Origin: Collinsella sp944321445
GTDB taxonomy: Bacteria; Actinomycetota; Coriobacteriia; Coriobacteriales; Coriobacteriaceae
Reading direction: 5' to 3' (one strand)
DNA: 64,000 nt
Assembly: GCF_030371825.1 (NCBI RefSeq)
Contig: NZ_JAUDDM010000002.1
How positions within the stretch are numbered: position 1 is the stretch's first letter; the number at the start of each line of letters is the position of its first letter. The translations under genes were made by a program, and so were the position numbers. The notes below the pieces were generated by a model. It did not search any database and was not told where the DNA came from. It was given only the letters and a program-made list of their open reading frames with translations. Positions 42,992-52,469 of the stretch are shown here, piece by piece.

Positions 42992-43116
42992 GAGAAGGAC
43001 GCCGGTCGGCGCGGGGCGCCCCCGCGCTCCGAAACCGGTTTCAAACCGCGAGATCCGCCCGCCGTGCCCCAGCACGCCGGTCGCGAAAGGATGCAACCAG
43101 CGTTCCCCAGAACACC

Positions 43117-43153
43117 CAAAAGCGCCCCGCCCGGCGAGTGCCGGACGGGGCGC
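43117..43153 (-). terminator. Intrinsic terminator after the xanthine dehydrogenase gene
   Basis: On the minus strand a 14-nt GC stem (gcgccccgtccggc with gccgggcggggcgc) is followed by TTTTGG. It lies 33 nt after the stop codon at 43186-43188. Confidence 0.85.
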
Positions 43154-43185
43154 GTGGGGGAAGGCGAACGGATCCGCGCGGCCCG

Positions 43186-45939
43186 CTACCTGCTGTAGTA
43201 GGTGTTCTCCAGCGGCAGCTTGGTGCGATAGACGCCGTCGAGCGCGTAATAGGCACCCGCCACGGCCTGCGCCGTGGGAATCGTGGCGATCTCGCCGATG
43301 CCCTTGGCGCCGTAGCCCACGGGCAGCAGCTCGTCTTTCTCCACGTAGATGGCGTTGATGTAGGGGATGTCGGTCGCACGGAACAGCCCCAGCGTGCCAA
43401 ACTTGGCCTGGGGCACGCCATCTTTCAGCGGGAAATCCTCGGTCAGCGCATAGCCCATGCCCATGAGCACGCCTCCTTCGATCTGCCCCTGAATGGCGAT
43501 GGGGTTCACGACCTTGCCCGAATCGTGCGCAGCGTGGACCTCAGTCACGCGGCCCTCGTCGTCGAGCACCACCACGTGCGTCGCATAGCCGTAAGCCACA
43601 TGGCTCTTGGGGTTGGGCACATCGGCACCCAGCTTGTCGGTCTTCTCCAGGTACTCATAGGAGAACTCACGACCCTCGAGCGCCGCCAGCGAGGTGGTGG
43701 GGTCCGCCGGATGCACCGCAGAGCCCGGGCCCTGATAGGGCGTGCCGTCGGCGTACTCCACAACAAAGCCGTCGCCGTGGGCCGCAACGGGCTCGACCGG
43801 CACCTCGTCACCCGCCTCGACCGCCAGCATAGCATCGCGCAGCAGGAAGGCAGCGCCGCGCACGGCCTCGCCGGTGATGAGGGTCTGGCGCGAGCCGGAG
43901 GTGGTACCGGAGTCCGGCGCGTTCTCGGTGGAACACTCGCCGTTGACGATGTGCGACAGCGGCAGGCGCGTGGCCTCGGCCACATCCTGCAAAAAGACCG
44001 TGTTGCAGCCCTGGCCAATGTCGGAGGTTGCCGAGTACACCACGGCGCGGCCGTCCTCCACGCGGATCTTGCAGCGGCCCGCATCGGGCAGGCCCACGCC
44101 CACGCCCGCGTTCTTCATGGCGCAGGCGATGCCGGCGTGGCCGGGGTGCGCGTCGAAGACGTCCTTCACGGCGAGCAGGGTCTCCTTCAGGGCCGTCGAG
44201 CAGTCGGCGATCTGCCCGTTCGGCAGCACCTTGCCCGGCTCGATGGCGTTGCGGTAGCGGATCTCCCACGGGCTGATGCCGACCTGTTCGGCGAGCAGGT
44301 TGATGAGCATCTCGAGGGCGAACTCGCTTTGGCACACACCGAAGCCGCGGAAGGCGCCTGCCGGCGGGTTGTTCGTGTACCAACCGTAACCGCGGATGTC
44401 GGTGTTCTGGTAGCAGTACGGACCGACGGAGTGCGTGCAGGCACGCTCGAGCACCGGGCCGCACAGCGACGCGTAGGCACCCGTGTCGAAGTTGATCTCG
44501 CAATCGAGGCCGGTGAAGATGCCGTTCTCGTCGCAGCCCAGCGTGAAGGTTCCCTCCATGGCGTGGCGCTTCGGATGGAAGTTGATGGACTCCTGGCGCG
44601 TCATGCGGCACTTGACCGGGCGGTTCACGGCCATCGCGGCGAGTGCGGCCAGATGCTGGACGGAGACGTCCTCCTTGCCGCCGAAGCCGCCGCCCACGAG
44701 CATGGTCTCCACGACCACGCGCTCGGGCGTGGCGTCCCAGCCGAACATGTGGGCGATCTCCTTGCGGGAGTCGTAGGCGCCCTGGTCGGTCGAGCAAACC
44801 TTGACACCGTCCTTGTACGGGAAGGCGACGGCGCACTCGGGCTCCAGGAAGGCATGCTCGGTCGCCGGCGTGCTGAAGGAGCGGGTCACCACGTGGGCGG
44901 AGTTCGCGAGCGCCGTGGCGGCGTCGCCGCGCACCACATGGCGCTGCTGGCAGATGTTGTTCTCGAGCTCGACCCAGTTGCCGAAGGCGAGGAACTTGTC
45001 GTGCAGCAGCGGGGCGTCCTCGGCGCGCGCCTCGTCGATGCTGCGCACGGGCTCGAACTCCTCGTAGGTGATCCTCACGAGCTTCTTGGCGCGCTCGCAG
45101 GTGGCCATATCCTCGGCGACCACAAGGGCGATAGCATCGCCCACGCAGCGGGTGATGTCGCCCTCGGCGATCATGACATCCCAGTCGTAGATGAGGTGGC
45201 CCACCGCGTTCACGGGCACGTCGGCCGCCGTGAGAATGGCGAGCACACCCGGCAGGGCGCGCGCCTTGTCGGCGTCGATCTTCACCACGCGGGCGCGCGG
45301 GTACTTGGATCGCACAGCGGAGGCATAGGCAAGGTCCGGGAAATCCGTCTCGTCGATGTCATCGGGATACTTGCCGTAGCCGAGCACCTTGCGGCGCACG
45401 TCCACGCGGAAGGCGCGCTCGCCCACGCCATAGCGGTCGCCGCGCTCAAGCTCAGGGTCGATCTGCTTCTCTCCGCGCAGGATGGCGGCGGCGAGCTCGA
45501 TACCCTCGATAATCTTCTTGTAGCCGGTGCAACGGCACACGTTGCCCTTGATGGCTTCCTTGATCTGGTCCTCGGTGGGGTTCGGCACATGGTGGATGAG
45601 GCCGGCGCCCGCCATCACCATACCGGGGATGCAAAAACCGCACTGCACGGCGCCCACGGCTCCGAAGGCATAGACGAACGCCTCCTGCTCGGCCTTGGGC
45701 AGGCCCTCGACAGTCACGATGTCGCGGCCAGCTGCGAGCTCGGTGGTGAGCACGCAGGCCTTGACGGCATGGTCGTCCACCAGGATGGTGCAGGTGCCGC
45801 ACGCGCCCTCGGAGCAGCCGTCCTTGGCAGAGTGGATGTGCAGGTCATCGCGCAGATAGCGCAGCAGCGGCTTTTTCTCGGTCACGGTGCGCTCGACGCC
45901 GTTGACCGTGAAGGTGTAGCTGACCGGTTGCTTGGCCAT
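43186..45939 (-). CDS. xdhD: Selenium-dependent-type xanthine/purine dehydrogenase: fused 2[2Fe-2S] and molybdopterin subunits (XdhD)
   Basis: Hydroxylates or reduces purines at a molybdenum centre. The 917-aa chain starts with a plant-type [2Fe-2S] domain (CSEGACGTC, about residue 42-50), a second [2Fe-2S] helical domain (CGFCIPGM and CRCTGY), then the large molybdopterin domain (GGGFGGKEDVS; FRGFGVCQSEFALEM; SATSDIGQGCNT) with the catalytic Glu in KGIGEIATIPTA (E883). No FAD domain is present. There is no in-frame UGA, so selenium, if used, is a labile ligand rather than selenocysteine. I chose ATG 45937-45939, with GAGAGG upstream. It is followed by a terminator and preceded by a ferredoxin gene 15 nt away. 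Confidence 0.92.
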   Translation of the reverse strand: MAKQPVSYTFTVNGVERTVTEKKPLLRYLRDDLHIHSAKDGCSEGACGTCTILVDDHAVKACVLTTELAAGRDIVTVEGLPKAEQEAFVYAFGAVGAVQCGFCIPGMVMAGAGLIHHVPNPTEDQIKEAIKGNVCRCTGYKKIIEGIELAAAILRGEKQIDPELERGDRYGVGERAFRVDVRRKVLGYGKYPDDIDETDFPDLAYASAVRSKYPRARVVKIDADKARALPGVLAILTAADVPVNAVGHLIYDWDVMIAEGDITRCVGDAIALVVAEDMATCERAKKLVRITYEEFEPVRSIDEARAEDAPLLHDKFLAFGNWVELENNICQQRHVVRGDAATALANSAHVVTRSFSTPATEHAFLEPECAVAFPYKDGVKVCSTDQGAYDSRKEIAHMFGWDATPERVVVETMLVGGGFGGKEDVSVQHLAALAAMAVNRPVKCRMTRQESINFHPKRHAMEGTFTLGCDENGIFTGLDCEINFDTGAYASLCGPVLERACTHSVGPYCYQNTDIRGYGWYTNNPPAGAFRGFGVCQSEFALEMLINLLAEQVGISPWEIRYRNAIEPGKVLPNGQIADCSTALKETLLAVKDVFDAHPGHAGIACAMKNAGVGVGLPDAGRCKIRVEDGRAVVYSATSDIGQGCNTVFLQDVAEATRLPLSHIVNGECSTENAPDSGTTSGSRQTLITGEAVRGAAFLLRDAMLAVEAGDEVPVEPVAAHGDGFVVEYADGTPYQGPGSAVHPADPTTSLAALEGREFSYEYLEKTDKLGADVPNPKSHVAYGYATHVVVLDDEGRVTEVHAAHDSGKVVNPIAIQGQIEGGVLMGMGYALTEDFPLKDGVPQAKFGTLGLFRATDIPYINAIYVEKDELLPVGYGAKGIGEIATIPTAQAVAGAYYALDGVYRTKLPLENTYYSR

Positions 45940-45954
45940 GGTCGTCACCTCTCT

Positions 45955-46167
45955 CTATTCGGCGGCGGCAAAGATGCCGAGCGTATCGTGGATTACATGC
46001 TTGGGGCACTTGGTGGCGCACATGCCGCAGGAAATGCAGCGGGTGTAGTCGATAGCCGCCTGCTTATCGACCACGTGCATGGCGCCACAGGGGCACACGC
46101 GCTCGCACATGCCGCAGCCGATGCAGCCCTCCTCGGCCACCCAGATCTGGTGGGTCTCGTTAGTCAT
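45955..46167 (-). CDS. 2[4Fe-4S] ferredoxin-type electron carrier
   Basis: A 70-aa bacterial ferredoxin: CIGCGMCERVCPCGAM and CISCGMCATKCPKHVI provide two CxxCxxCxxxCP cluster sites. The start at 46165-46167 follows AAGGGAGGG. It lies between ygfK and xdhD, so it most likely shuttles electrons between those two enzymes. Confidence 0.93.
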   Translation of the reverse strand: MTNETHQIWVAEEGCIGCGMCERVCPCGAMHVVDKQAAIDYTRCISCGMCATKCPKHVIHDTLGIFAAAE

Positions 46168-46278
46168 GGGACCCTCCCTTCTCATTACCGCCCGCCGGGC
46201 AAACGGCTCCGCCGGCGGGCACAACGGCAACGCGGCAGGCACGGGGCCCAAGGCCACCGCGCCCGCCGCGATCGATTC

Positions 46279-49278
46279 CTACTCGACGAACAGATAGCCG
46301 TAGGCGTCGCGTACGGCAGCGATCGTCTTGCGAACGGCCTCGGGCAGACCACAGGAGGCGTCATCCACGTCGCAAACGCGGATCTCGCCGCCCAGGCGCA
46401 CGGAGAAGGTGCCGTCGGCAAGCTTCATGAAGCCGTCGTTCTCGGAAGCGAGCATGTCGTCGCCGCTCCAGAACAGCGTGAGCTTGTCCTTGTAGGGGCG
46501 ACCGGTCTCGTACGGGCAGAACACGGCGCAGTTGCCGCACTCGTTGCACATGCCGTCCACATGGACGACCTGCTGCTTGTCGAGGCCCGGGACCTCGATG
46601 GCCACGTTGGCGCGGTTGGGGCACACATCGCAGCAGACCTCGCACACGGCAGCGCAGCCGAGGCAGCGGGTGTGCGTGCAGTTTGCCTTGTCGCGGCAGA
46701 GGTTGCCCTTCTTCTCGGCGTAGGCAGCGACATCGAGCTGCTCGTTAGCGTCGGCGTAATGGTTGAAGTCGACGTTCGCAATCTGACGTGCGACCTCGGC
46801 GGCGTCGGCGATAGCCTCGACGACGGTCGCCGGACCGCGGCGGCAGTCGCCTGCGGCCCACACGCCCTCGACACCGGTTGCCACGCCGGCCGGACGGCCG
46901 CGACGGTCGACCTCGACGCCCGCGCCCTCGTACAGGGACGCGTCGATGCGCTCACCCACCGCGCAGATGACGGTGGTGGCGGGCACGGTCACGGTCTCGC
47001 CCGTGGGCTCGGGAGCGCGGCGGCCGGAGGCGTCCGCCTCACCGAGCTTCATAACGTTGCAGGTAAGCTGGCCGTCGGCCAACGATACCGGCGCGAGCAG
47101 CTCCATGAACTCCACGCCGTCGGCGAGTGCGAAGTCCAGCTCCTCCTCGTCGGCGGGCATCTGGGCCTTGGTGCGGCGATACACCAGGCGCACGTTCTCG
47201 ACGCCAGCGGCGCGCTTGGCGACGCGGGCGGCGTCCATGGCGGTGTTACCGGCGCCGATGACCACGACGTCAGTGCCGAGCGACAGGGTCTCGGGAGCCT
47301 TCTTGGCAGCCTCGAGGAACTCGAGGACATCCATCTCGGCGCCCTCGCCCAGCCCGGCGGAGCCGGGCAGCCAGGCGCCGGTCGCCACGACGACGTCAGT
47401 GTAGCCCTCGGCCTTCAGGGCCTCGATGGACTCGACACGGGCGCCCAGCTTGACCTCGACGCCGAACGCGCGGCAGAGCTCGACGTCGGCGTCGATATCG
47501 GCGCTTGCGATGCGGAACTCGGGAATCACATGGCGCACGATGCCGCCGAGCGCATCCTTGGCCTCGAAGATGGTGACAGGCACACCGGCGCGCGACAGGA
47601 AGAACGCCACGGCAAGACCGGCGGGACCGCCGCCGATGACGGCGACGTTCTTGTCGGAGACCTTCCCGGGTGCCCCGGCCTGCAGCTTGGGCAGCACGGT
47701 GGCGAACGCCTCATGGGCGGCGCGCAGCTTGCTCGCGCGGATCTGGGCGCCCTCGGGCTCGTAGAAAGCACGCTCGCAGCTCTTGCCGCAAGGATGCGGG
47801 CAGATGGTGCCGGTGATGTGCGGAAGCGCGTTGCGCTCGATGATGATGGAGAAGGCGTCCTCGAAGCGGCCCTCCTCCACAGCCGCCAGGTAGGCGGGGA
47901 TGTCCTGCGAGATGGGGCAGCCGGTGCGACAGGGCGCGGTGAAGCAGTCCATGAGCGGGGTGCCGCCGGGCACCTTGGCAGACGGCAGCTTGCGCAGCGG
48001 GTTGCGGTAGAGCGGGTTCGTCAGCGAATCGGCCTGAATCGCAACGACGGCGTCGAGCGAGATGCCCTCAAATGCACGGCCGTCGAGGTTGTCGAACTCG
48101 CCGGCAATCTGGCTCATGCGCTCATAGCCGCCCGGCTTCAGCACATCGGTCGCCATGGTGATCGGCCAGATGCCCGCATCGAACAGCGAACGGATGTTGT
48201 AGACGGTCGCGCCGCCGGAATAGGAGATGCGCAGGCGCCCGTCGAACTGCTCGGTGATGCGGCGCGCCACCTCGATGGTGAGCGAGAACAGCGTGCGACC
48301 GGACATGTACATCTCGTCGCTCGGCAGCTCGCCACGGGTGACGTCGACCGGGAAGGTGTTGGTGAGCTTCACGCCGAAGTCCAAGCCGCGCTCAGCGCAC
48401 AGGGCCATGAGGCGCTCGAACATGGGCACGGCGTCGGCCCACTGCAGGTCCTCCACGAAGTGGCGGTCATCGAAAGCGATGTAGTCGAATCCCAGCTCAT
48501 CCAGGCGCGCGCGGGCGAAGTCGTAGCCCAGCAGCGTCGGGTTGCACTTGATGTAGGTGTTCAGGTTCTTCTCGGTGATGAGGTAGGTCGCGATGCGCTC
48601 GATCTCATCGGGCGGGCACCCGTGCAGCGTGGACTCGGTGATGGAGTTGGACACGCGCGCCGGGATGCTCTCCACGAAAGCGGCGTCGACGTTCTGGAAG
48701 CGGTCGAGGTTCGCGAGCGCCCACTCACGGCACTCGGCCCACACCGCGGAGCCGGAAGCGTCCTTCATGCCCTCGATGTACGCGTCGACCTTGGGGCTCT
48801 TGATGCCCTCGAGGTCGTATCCGACGCTCATGTTGAACACGAAGCCGTCGGGGGCGCCCAGGCCGTACTCCTGCGCGATCAGGTGGCAGGCGAACCAAGC
48901 CTTGACGTACTCGGCGTAGGCCTGCGGCACCTCGAGCTCGGTGGACCACTCGCAGTTGTAGCACTCGTCGGCTGCGGTGATGCAGGGCTTGTTCACGCAG
49001 GCGGACAGCTCCTCGCCGTCCATGACCTGAACGGTCTTGAGCTCGAAGAAGCGCGAGCCCGCCACATAGGCGGCGATGATGTTCTGGGCGAGCTGCGTGT
49101 TGGGACCGGCTGCCGGGCCGAAGGGCGTCTCGATCTTCTCGTCGAAGATGGGAAGCGCCCCCTCCTTGTTGGCGGTCACCATCTTGCGCACGCCGAAGAT
49201 GGAGCCCTGGGTCTCATGCTCGGTCAGCACCCAGTCCATCAGGCTCGAAAACGGGATGGGCCTCATGATGTCGCTCAT
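46279..49278 (-). CDS. ygfK: YgfK: FAD/NAD(P)-binding and iron-sulfur oxidoreductase of the purine cluster
   Basis: The 999-aa protein is the 'putative selenate reductase' YgfK; that name is historical, and current evidence places it in urate/purine degradation. Order: an N-terminal TIM-barrel-like domain related to dihydropyrimidine dehydrogenase (about 1-430; FGPAAGPNTQLAQNI, HGCPPDEI), a central iron-sulfur/FAD/NAD(P) domain of the GltD type (CFTAPCRTGCPISQDIPAYL about 440; GGGPAGLAVAFFLSRAG about 545; VIGAGNTAMDAARVA about 670), and a C-terminal pair of 4Fe-4S motifs (CLGCAAVCEVCCDVCP; CNECGNCAVFCP). GAGGAG precedes the ATG. It can supply the flavin and NAD(P)H chemistry that the XdhD chain lacks. 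Confidence 0.92.
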   Translation of the reverse strand: MSDIMRPIPFSSLMDWVLTEHETQGSIFGVRKMVTANKEGALPIFDEKIETPFGPAAGPNTQLAQNIIAAYVAGSRFFELKTVQVMDGEELSACVNKPCITAADECYNCEWSTELEVPQAYAEYVKAWFACHLIAQEYGLGAPDGFVFNMSVGYDLEGIKSPKVDAYIEGMKDASGSAVWAECREWALANLDRFQNVDAAFVESIPARVSNSITESTLHGCPPDEIERIATYLITEKNLNTYIKCNPTLLGYDFARARLDELGFDYIAFDDRHFVEDLQWADAVPMFERLMALCAERGLDFGVKLTNTFPVDVTRGELPSDEMYMSGRTLFSLTIEVARRITEQFDGRLRISYSGGATVYNIRSLFDAGIWPITMATDVLKPGGYERMSQIAGEFDNLDGRAFEGISLDAVVAIQADSLTNPLYRNPLRKLPSAKVPGGTPLMDCFTAPCRTGCPISQDIPAYLAAVEEGRFEDAFSIIIERNALPHITGTICPHPCGKSCERAFYEPEGAQIRASKLRAAHEAFATVLPKLQAGAPGKVSDKNVAVIGGGPAGLAVAFFLSRAGVPVTIFEAKDALGGIVRHVIPEFRIASADIDADVELCRAFGVEVKLGARVESIEALKAEGYTDVVVATGAWLPGSAGLGEGAEMDVLEFLEAAKKAPETLSLGTDVVVIGAGNTAMDAARVAKRAAGVENVRLVYRRTKAQMPADEEELDFALADGVEFMELLAPVSLADGQLTCNVMKLGEADASGRRAPEPTGETVTVPATTVICAVGERIDASLYEGAGVEVDRRGRPAGVATGVEGVWAAGDCRRGPATVVEAIADAAEVARQIANVDFNHYADANEQLDVAAYAEKKGNLCRDKANCTHTRCLGCAAVCEVCCDVCPNRANVAIEVPGLDKQQVVHVDGMCNECGNCAVFCPYETGRPYKDKLTLFWSGDDMLASENDGFMKLADGTFSVRLGGEIRVCDVDDASCGLPEAVRKTIAAVRDAYGYLFVE

Positions 49279-49362
49279 ACTGATCTCCTCTGTGCCATGC
49301 GGGCCTACTCATCCCGCACGCGTTGCGCCCGCGATGCGCCCACGGGCGAGTACCGATTGCAA

Positions 49363-49426
49363 GCGGGGCCGCCGACCGGGGCGCTGCCGGCGATGCGGCG
49401 CCCCGGCCGCGGTTGCGCGGCCCCGC
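49363..49426. repeat. Composite stem-loop between ssnA and ygfK
   Basis: Outer arms gcggggccgc/gcggccccgc (49363-49372, 49417-49426) and inner arms ccggggcgc/gcgccccgg (49376-49384, 49398-49406) form one long imperfect stem in the 205-bp gap. Confidence 0.6.
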
Positions 49427-49483
49427 GGTATGCCGTGTCGCGCCGCCCACGGGCTTCGGCCCGGGGCGCGCAAGACGCCCGCG

Positions 49484-50836
49484 CTAGTAGACGCGGTCGT
49501 TGAGGGTGCCCCAGAGCTTTCGGGACTGCTCCATCGTCCAGGCGTTGATGCGCTCCTCGTCGAAGGCGACGAACTCGCGGTCCTTGTAGAGCACGCGGCC
49601 GTTCACGATGGTGGTGCGGCAGTTCTTGCCCATCATGCCGAACAGCATGTGGCCGTCGACGTTCTCCTCGGAGAAGGGCGTGAACTTCTTGTAGTCCATC
49701 ACGATGACGTCGGCGGCGGCGCCGGGCGCCAGCACGCCGATCTTGCGACCGAAGTACGCGCTCGCCATGGCGGGGTTGTTCTGGAACAGCATCGTCATGG
49801 CCTCGCCCCAGCCGACGTTCGGCATGGCGGCGTTGTGGCGCTGGATGATGAGGAAGACCTTCAGGCTCTCGAGCATATCGTGCGTGTAGGCGTCGGTGCC
49901 CATGTGCACCGGGATGCCGCGACGGAAGAACTCGAGCACCGGCGCGCAGCCCACGGCGTTACCCATGTTGGACTCCGGGTTGTTGACGATATGGGTGCCG
50001 GTCTCCTTGATGATGTCCATCTCGGCGGGCGTCACGTGGATGCAGTGGCCGAGCATGGTGCGGGGGCCCAGCAGGTCGTGCTGCAGCAGTCGCTCGATCG
50101 GCGAGATGCCGCCGCGGTTCAGGCGCGAATCCCACACGTCGTTCATGCCCTCGCACACGTGGATGTGGAAGCCGGTGAGCCCGTTGTTCGCCTCCGCCAT
50201 CTTGTCCATCGTCTCGTCGGAGAGCGTAAAGGTGGCATGGCCGCCGAACATGGCCGCGATCATGGAGTTGCCTTGCGCCTGCGCGGATGCCGCCCACTGG
50301 GCGAACTCGGCGTTCTCGGCGATGGACTGGTCGCGCTTCTCGTCCCCGCGGCGATCGGAGGTCTCGTAGCACAGGCACGCGCGGATGCCCGTCTCTTCGC
50401 AGACGTCCTTGATGGCGAACAGCGATCCGGGGATCTCGCAGAAGCTCGCATGATGGTCGAAGATCGTGGTCACGCCATCGCGCAGGCTGTCGAGCACCGT
50501 GGCGTAGGCGCTCGCGCGCGTGCCGTCGAGCGTAAGGTTGTCGTCGATCTTCCACCACTGCTGCTCGAGGTTCTCGAGGAAGTTCGTGGGGTTGCAGCCC
50601 TTGATGGCAAGTCCGCGGGCGAGACCGGAGTAGATGTGGGTGTGGCAGTTCACAAGGCCGGGCATGATGATGCCGCCGTGGGCGTCGACGTACTCCGCGC
50701 CGGGGTTCGCACCGACGATCTCGTCCTCGGCGCCGACCTCGACGATGGTGTCGCCGTCGATGAGCACCGCGCCGCGCTCCAGATAGGGCATCTCCTCGTC
50801 ACGTGTGACGACCGAACCGTTACCGACGATAAGCAT
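49484..50836 (-). CDS. ssnA: SsnA amidohydrolase
   Basis: Amidohydrolase-superfamily member related to guanine/chlorohydrolase deaminases. The 450-aa protein has metal-site motifs NCHTHIYSGLARG (about residue 63), GFHIHVCEGMND (about 225), GHCIHVTPAE (about 267) and GTDAYTHDMLE (about 315). It belongs to the set of genes required for anaerobic urate degradation and probably hydrolyses a purine-derived ring or amidine intermediate. GAGAGGAG precedes the ATG. It lies downstream of the permease gene and upstream of ygfK, each gap containing a palindrome. Confidence 0.92.
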   Translation of the reverse strand: MLIVGNGSVVTRDEEMPYLERGAVLIDGDTIVEVGAEDEIVGANPGAEYVDAHGGIIMPGLVNCHTHIYSGLARGLAIKGCNPTNFLENLEQQWWKIDDNLTLDGTRASAYATVLDSLRDGVTTIFDHHASFCEIPGSLFAIKDVCEETGIRACLCYETSDRRGDEKRDQSIAENAEFAQWAASAQAQGNSMIAAMFGGHATFTLSDETMDKMAEANNGLTGFHIHVCEGMNDVWDSRLNRGGISPIERLLQHDLLGPRTMLGHCIHVTPAEMDIIKETGTHIVNNPESNMGNAVGCAPVLEFFRRGIPVHMGTDAYTHDMLESLKVFLIIQRHNAAMPNVGWGEAMTMLFQNNPAMASAYFGRKIGVLAPGAAADVIVMDYKKFTPFSEENVDGHMLFGMMGKNCRTTIVNGRVLYKDREFVAFDEERINAWTMEQSRKLWGTLNDRVY

Positions 50837-50945
50837 GGGATCTCCTCTCGTCGTCTAAGGCGGGGTTTAACACCTCGGACCATATGCGATTGCGCGCGCC
50901 GCGATGCGGCAGGCGGGCACCTCCCCCGCCGTCGCGCCAAACGGT

Positions 50946-50981
50946 GCGGACCCGACCGCCTGCCGGCGGATGCGGGTCCGC
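50946..50981. terminator. Hairpin after the purine permease gene
   Basis: gcggacccg (50946-50954) pairs with cgggtccgc (50973-50981), loop with further pairing. No T-run; it lies 37 nt after the permease stop, between it and ssnA. Confidence 0.5.
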
Positions 50982-51017
50982 GATGGCGGGATCCACGCCC
51001 CCGCCGGGCTGACTTGG

Positions 51018-52409
51018 CTACTTCTTGTGGTCAGGCAGAACCGTTCCCACCGCGGCCTCCTTGGCGGCATCGACATGGGCGTCGACCGGCGGGGTCGGAG
51101 GCAGGATGAGGTTCAGGACGATGGCCATGATGGCGCACGGGGTGATGGCGTTGGAGCCGACGACCGTCGAGATCCAGGTGGGCATGCCCTCACCAGCAAG
51201 GCAGCCGGAGGCCATCCAGATGCCGAGGCCGAACACGACCGAGGTGCCCACGATGGTGGCCACGCGCTGGGTCAGGCCCTCCTTGGTGAACATGCGGATG
51301 CCGTTCATGGTGATGGTGCCGAACACGCCGACGGTGGCGCCGCCGATAACCGGCTGCGGGATGGCGGTCAGCAGGGCGGAGAGCTGCGGGAACAGACCGG
51401 CGAGCGCGAACACGGCCGCCACGATGGCGAACACCCACTTGTTGATGACCTTGTTGGAGGCGATGATGCCGACGTTCTGGCCGAGGGCGCTCGTGGGCAG
51501 GCCGCCGATGAAGGCGGAGATGATGCTCGTCAGGCCCTGGGAGACGATGGCGCCGGAAAGCTCGCGCTCCTCGGGCATGCGGTCGATGGAGCCCAGGCAG
51601 GCGGCGGAGACATCACCGATGACCTGGATGGCGACCATCGGGTACACCACGGCGAGCGTGATGCAGACCTCGGGATGGAACTCGAGCTGATAGGGCATGA
51701 GCTTGGGCAGGGCGAAGATGCCGGCGGAACCCACGCTCGAGAAATCGAGCATGCCGAAGGGGGCGGAGACGATGATGCCCACGATCATGCCGAAGAACAC
51801 GCTGCCGAGCTTGAGCGTGCCCTTGGTGAAGTTGGACAGGAAGAACACGACGGCGAACGTGATGAGCGCGACGATCCAGCTCTGCGGGGTGCCCCAGATG
51901 GGCGTGCCCTCGCCGCCGGCCATGTACTTCACGGCGGTCGGGTACAGCGACACGCCGATGGTGAAGATGACCGTGCCGGTCACGACCGGAGGGAACAGGT
52001 TCTTGAGCTTGCTGTAGAACAGGCCGAACAGGATCGCGGCGGCACCGCCCACGATCTCGCCGCCGAGCAGCGAGCCGAACGAGAAGTCCGCCCCCATGGC
52101 CTGCAGCGCGGGCAGGAAGGCGAACGAGACGCCCATGACGATGGGCAGGCCGCCGCCGATGCGACGGAACGGCGCGAACGCCTGGAGCGCCGTGTCGATG
52201 GCGGACAGGATCAGCGCGACCTGGATGATGTCGGTGCGCGCTTGGGCATCCCAGTTGTAGACGGATGCGATGATGATCGCCGGGGTGATGATGCCGGCAA
52301 AGGACGCGAGCACGTGCTGGAGGGCGCAGGGGATCATATCTTTGATCGGGGGCATGCCCTCGCGCGTGAACAGCGCGTCATGCGAGGAGGTCACGGTTCC
52401 ACTAGCCAT
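51018..52409 (-). CDS. NCS2 family xanthine/uric acid permease
   Basis: The 463-aa transporter has about 12-14 hydrophobic segments and NCS2 features: LQHVLASFAGIITPAIII (about residues 30-47, the QH motif of helix 1), a substrate-binding Glu in helix 8 (the VYPMVAIQVIGDVSA region precedes it), and the NAT-type motif QNVGIIASNK (about residue 317). In that motif the usual Thr before the basic residue is Asn. It should import xanthine or urate with H+ to feed the catabolic enzymes. A promoter is predicted at 52470-52498. It is divergent from a YheO-type regulator. Confidence 0.9.
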   Translation of the reverse strand: MASGTVTSSHDALFTREGMPPIKDMIPCALQHVLASFAGIITPAIIIASVYNWDAQARTDIIQVALILSAIDTALQAFAPFRRIGGGLPIVMGVSFAFLPALQAMGADFSFGSLLGGEIVGGAAAILFGLFYSKLKNLFPPVVTGTVIFTIGVSLYPTAVKYMAGGEGTPIWGTPQSWIVALITFAVVFFLSNFTKGTLKLGSVFFGMIVGIIVSAPFGMLDFSSVGSAGIFALPKLMPYQLEFHPEVCITLAVVYPMVAIQVIGDVSAACLGSIDRMPEERELSGAIVSQGLTSIISAFIGGLPTSALGQNVGIIASNKVINKWVFAIVAAVFALAGLFPQLSALLTAIPQPVIGGATVGVFGTITMNGIRMFTKEGLTQRVATIVGTSVVFGLGIWMASGCLAGEGMPTWISTVVGSNAITPCAIMAIVLNLILPPTPPVDAHVDAAKEAAVGTVLPDHKK

Positions 52410-52469
52410 AGGACCACTCTTTCTCTTTGGCTGCGATACGCATGTTTCCGCAGCATTCCAGTTGGATTC

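Noticed and set aside
43186..45939. Selenocysteine in the xanthine dehydrogenase
   Set aside because: No in-frame TGA is present; any selenium would be a cofactor ligand.
46279..49278. Function of YgfK as a selenate reductase
   Set aside because: The name is an old database label; the gene context and flavin/iron-sulfur architecture fit purine/urate metabolism better.
42382..49503. A 2373-codon open frame on the plus strand
   Set aside because: It is antisense to xdhD, the ferredoxin gene and ygfK, has no domains and shows His/Gly/Asp-rich composition typical of the reverse complement of GC-rich coding DNA.
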